A stretch of DNA of 5,121 bases, taken from the NCBI GenBank assembly GCA_027485535.1, contig JAIXQV010000026.1:1-5121 (forward strand). Reading direction: 5' to 3'. The notes under the pieces were generated by a model that was not told the origin of the DNA, searched no databases, and was given only the letters and a program-made list of their open reading frames with translations. The stretch comes from Oxalobacteraceae bacterium (lineage in GTDB: Bacteria; Pseudomonadota; Gammaproteobacteria; Burkholderiales; Burkholderiaceae_D). The position numbers and the translations under genes were made by a program. Below are positions 3,814-5,121 of the stretch, in pieces (within the stretch, counting starts at the first letter, position 1; each line of letters begins with the position of its first letter).

Positions 3814-5121
3814 ATGAATCCATCAGTTTCTACTCAACGTCAGTCTCGTCAAGCACCGGTGAATTTGCCTTCACCACCAAGCACGGGTGCAGCTTTTAAT
3901 CCGTCTCACGTGTCCTCGCAGCCTAGTCTTCAACCGTTCACGTTAGCGGAGATGCCCGAAGACCTTCTATTCCAGCTGTTTCAGTGGGTTATGCGGAAAG
4001 ATGAGTCGGGATCGAGTGTGCGTGCCTTTGGATGTGTCTCAAGCGGGATTCATCAGAAACTACATCGTTATCTCGGCACGGAATCACACAAAGAACTCAT
4101 GTCAGATCTCATTCGTCAGCGGGGTGCGACGTTTGCAAATGCGCTCCTTGATTCTAGCCGTCAAATACGTTCTTTATTCGGCGGGATTTGCTCGGATACG
4201 TTGGTTGATTTAATTTCAATGATCAATAGCTACAATTTTTATGTTGGCGGGAGGGCGCCTAAAACCCATCTTGAATTTGCTCTTGGAGGGTTGACTCTGA
4301 ACGATAAATACACAAAGGAATTTATCAGTTCATTTAAAAATTATAAGAACCCGATTTTGGGACTCATGGTATCAGATGCCGATGATTTGGAAGTGGCCTA
4401 CAAGATAGAAAAGGCTTTAGCTAAGCATGTAGGAATAATTGTATGCATAGGAACAAATATGATCGAAAACGACGCCGATACTTTAGCAAGGTTCGTTTCG
4501 TCCGCGCGCGCAAACGATCGTATGCTCGGCTTTGATATGCATACCGACTTCGAAAAAAACGATAGGATCAACGATACGATTCTAGGCGCTATGTGCGGCC
4601 ATGGGTTCGTTCCCACTGGAACATTTCGCGTCCGCAACCTTATTGCAGCGCTAAATAATTTAACTGATCATTGCCAGAACTTTCGTCATGTGCAGCGATT
4701 GATTATCGATTGGCGATATGTAGACCCAACCGGTGATGAGATGGCTGCCTTGTCTGATCAATCTGGTCGCTACATTCTGGACAGCTTCATCGATGCGCTA
4801 GCGTCCCGAAGAGAGACTAAAAAATCAGAGTTCTCCGTCATCGTACTTCATGACGAGGACGTAATATTCAGGGAGTTTTTTTCTCCCTATATGAATGACG
4901 CTAAGCTAAATAAGGGGGTTTCCCTTTGCTTTACTGATCAATTTGAGGATTATGAGGAATTCAAAAAAACAGTGAGGCCTTTAGTCGGCAAAGGACCCAG
5001 AGACCCTTGGATACCGAAATCAAATTCATCTAAAGTTGATCCCGTACACGCTGCAGCAGCGACTAACACCTCTAAAATACCTACCGATGCTGTTGAGAAA
5101 GCGAATTATTTAACAGACAGC
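3814..5121 (+). CDS. F-box-like, LRR-like protein; candidate host-directed effector (3' end outside the window)
   Basis: The frame is open from ATG 3814 to the window edge (436 codons, no stop). It is the only ATG/GTG/TTG start after the upstream in-frame stop at 3730 and before codon 16, but it has no real Shine-Dalgarno. Residues 1-41 are rich in Ser, Pro and Gln, as in many secreted effectors. Residues 42-88 resemble an F-box: LAEMPEDLLFQLFQWV, a linker, then VRAFGCVSSGIHQKL, with P48, L51-L52, L55-F56, V59, V75-S76 and L83 at the family's conserved spots. Residues 152-264 fit four strand-helix units of about 28 residues, like ribonuclease-inhibitor-type LRRs. A polar tail begins near 395. 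F-boxes bind SKP1 of eukaryotic SCF ubiquitin ligases, and bacterial carriers such as Ralstonia GALA proteins and Agrobacterium VirF are injected effectors. By analogy this may bind host SKP1 and use its repeats to choose a target; that is inference. No secretion genes are visible. GC falls from about 51% to 40% within the gene. Confidence 0.7.
   Translation, partial: MNPSVSTQRQSRQAPVNLPSPPSTGAAFNPSHVSSQPSLQPFTLAEMPEDLLFQLFQWVMRKDESGSSVRAFGCVSSGIHQKLHRYLGTESHKELMSDLIRQRGATFANALLDSSRQIRSLFGGICSDTLVDLISMINSYNFYVGGRAPKTHLEFALGGLTLNDKYTKEFISSFKNYKNPILGLMVSDADDLEVAYKIEKALAKHVGIIVCIGTNMIENDADTLARFVSSARANDRMLGFDMHTDFEKNDRINDTILGAMCGHGFVPTGTFRVRNLIAALNNLTDHCQNFRHVQRLIIDWRYVDPTGDEMAALSDQSGRYILDSFIDALASRRETKKSEFSVIVLHDEDVIFREFFSPYMNDAKLNKGVSLCFTDQFEDYEEFKKTVRPLVGKGPRDPWIPKSNSSKVDPVHAAAATNTSKIPTDAVEKANYLTDS

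Noticed and set aside
3456..3815. Minus-strand 119-codon frame
   Set aside because: It runs across the intrinsic terminator and the reverse strand of the small gene, and has no ribosome binding site or recognisable protein features.
4001..4637. Short frames at 4001-4213 (plus) and 4398-4637 (minus)
   Set aside because: Both lie inside the F-box-like gene, which stays open through 436 codons with a coherent protein sequence. They are shadows.

Overview
The window looks like a chromosomal or accessory stretch of a Gram-negative proteobacterium of moderate GC content (about 50-55% in most of it). The best evidence is an outer-membrane beta-barrel gene with a classic signal peptide. Codon use and protein style suggest a beta- or gammaproteobacterium, possibly host-associated. 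That placement is inference, and no marker here fixes the taxon.

Layout. (1) 2-2056, plus strand: a long protein, open at the left edge. Its N-terminal two thirds is a charged, low-complexity region with ten 75-bp (25-residue) tandem units at 263-1012. Its C-terminus holds three predicted membrane segments. A near-perfect Shine-Dalgarno at 1398-1404 precedes an in-frame ATG at 1412, so the membrane part could also be made as a separate 214-residue protein. (2) 2096-2986, minus strand, convergent with the first gene after only 39 bp: an outer-membrane protein of the MetA phenol-degradation / transporter-like barrel family. (3) 2987-3385: a 399-bp divergent intergenic region, AT-rich on its left and carrying several inverted repeats. 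One is a 14-bp perfect palindrome just upstream of a -10-like TATAAA. (4) 3386-3589, plus strand: a 67-residue small protein with a strong ribosome binding site. It is followed by a CTCCTCCC motif, a UUCG-capped hairpin and a textbook intrinsic terminator ending at 3658. (5) 3814-5121, plus strand: an open reading frame that runs off the right edge. Its first 436 residues start with a Ser/Pro/Gln-rich leader, then an F-box-like motif, then about four 28-residue strand-helix units resembling ribonuclease-inhibitor-type leucine-rich repeats.

The genes do not form one operon or one recognisable pathway. The barrel gene reads away from the others. The small protein is a self-contained transcription unit closed by its terminator, so the F-box gene behind it needs its own promoter. 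The most interesting items are the F-box/LRR-like protein, a candidate effector aimed at a eukaryotic host; the small ORF with a possible 3'UTR-derived small RNA; and the repeat-bearing membrane protein with an internal start. No secretion system, mobile element, tRNA, rRNA or CRISPR array was found.
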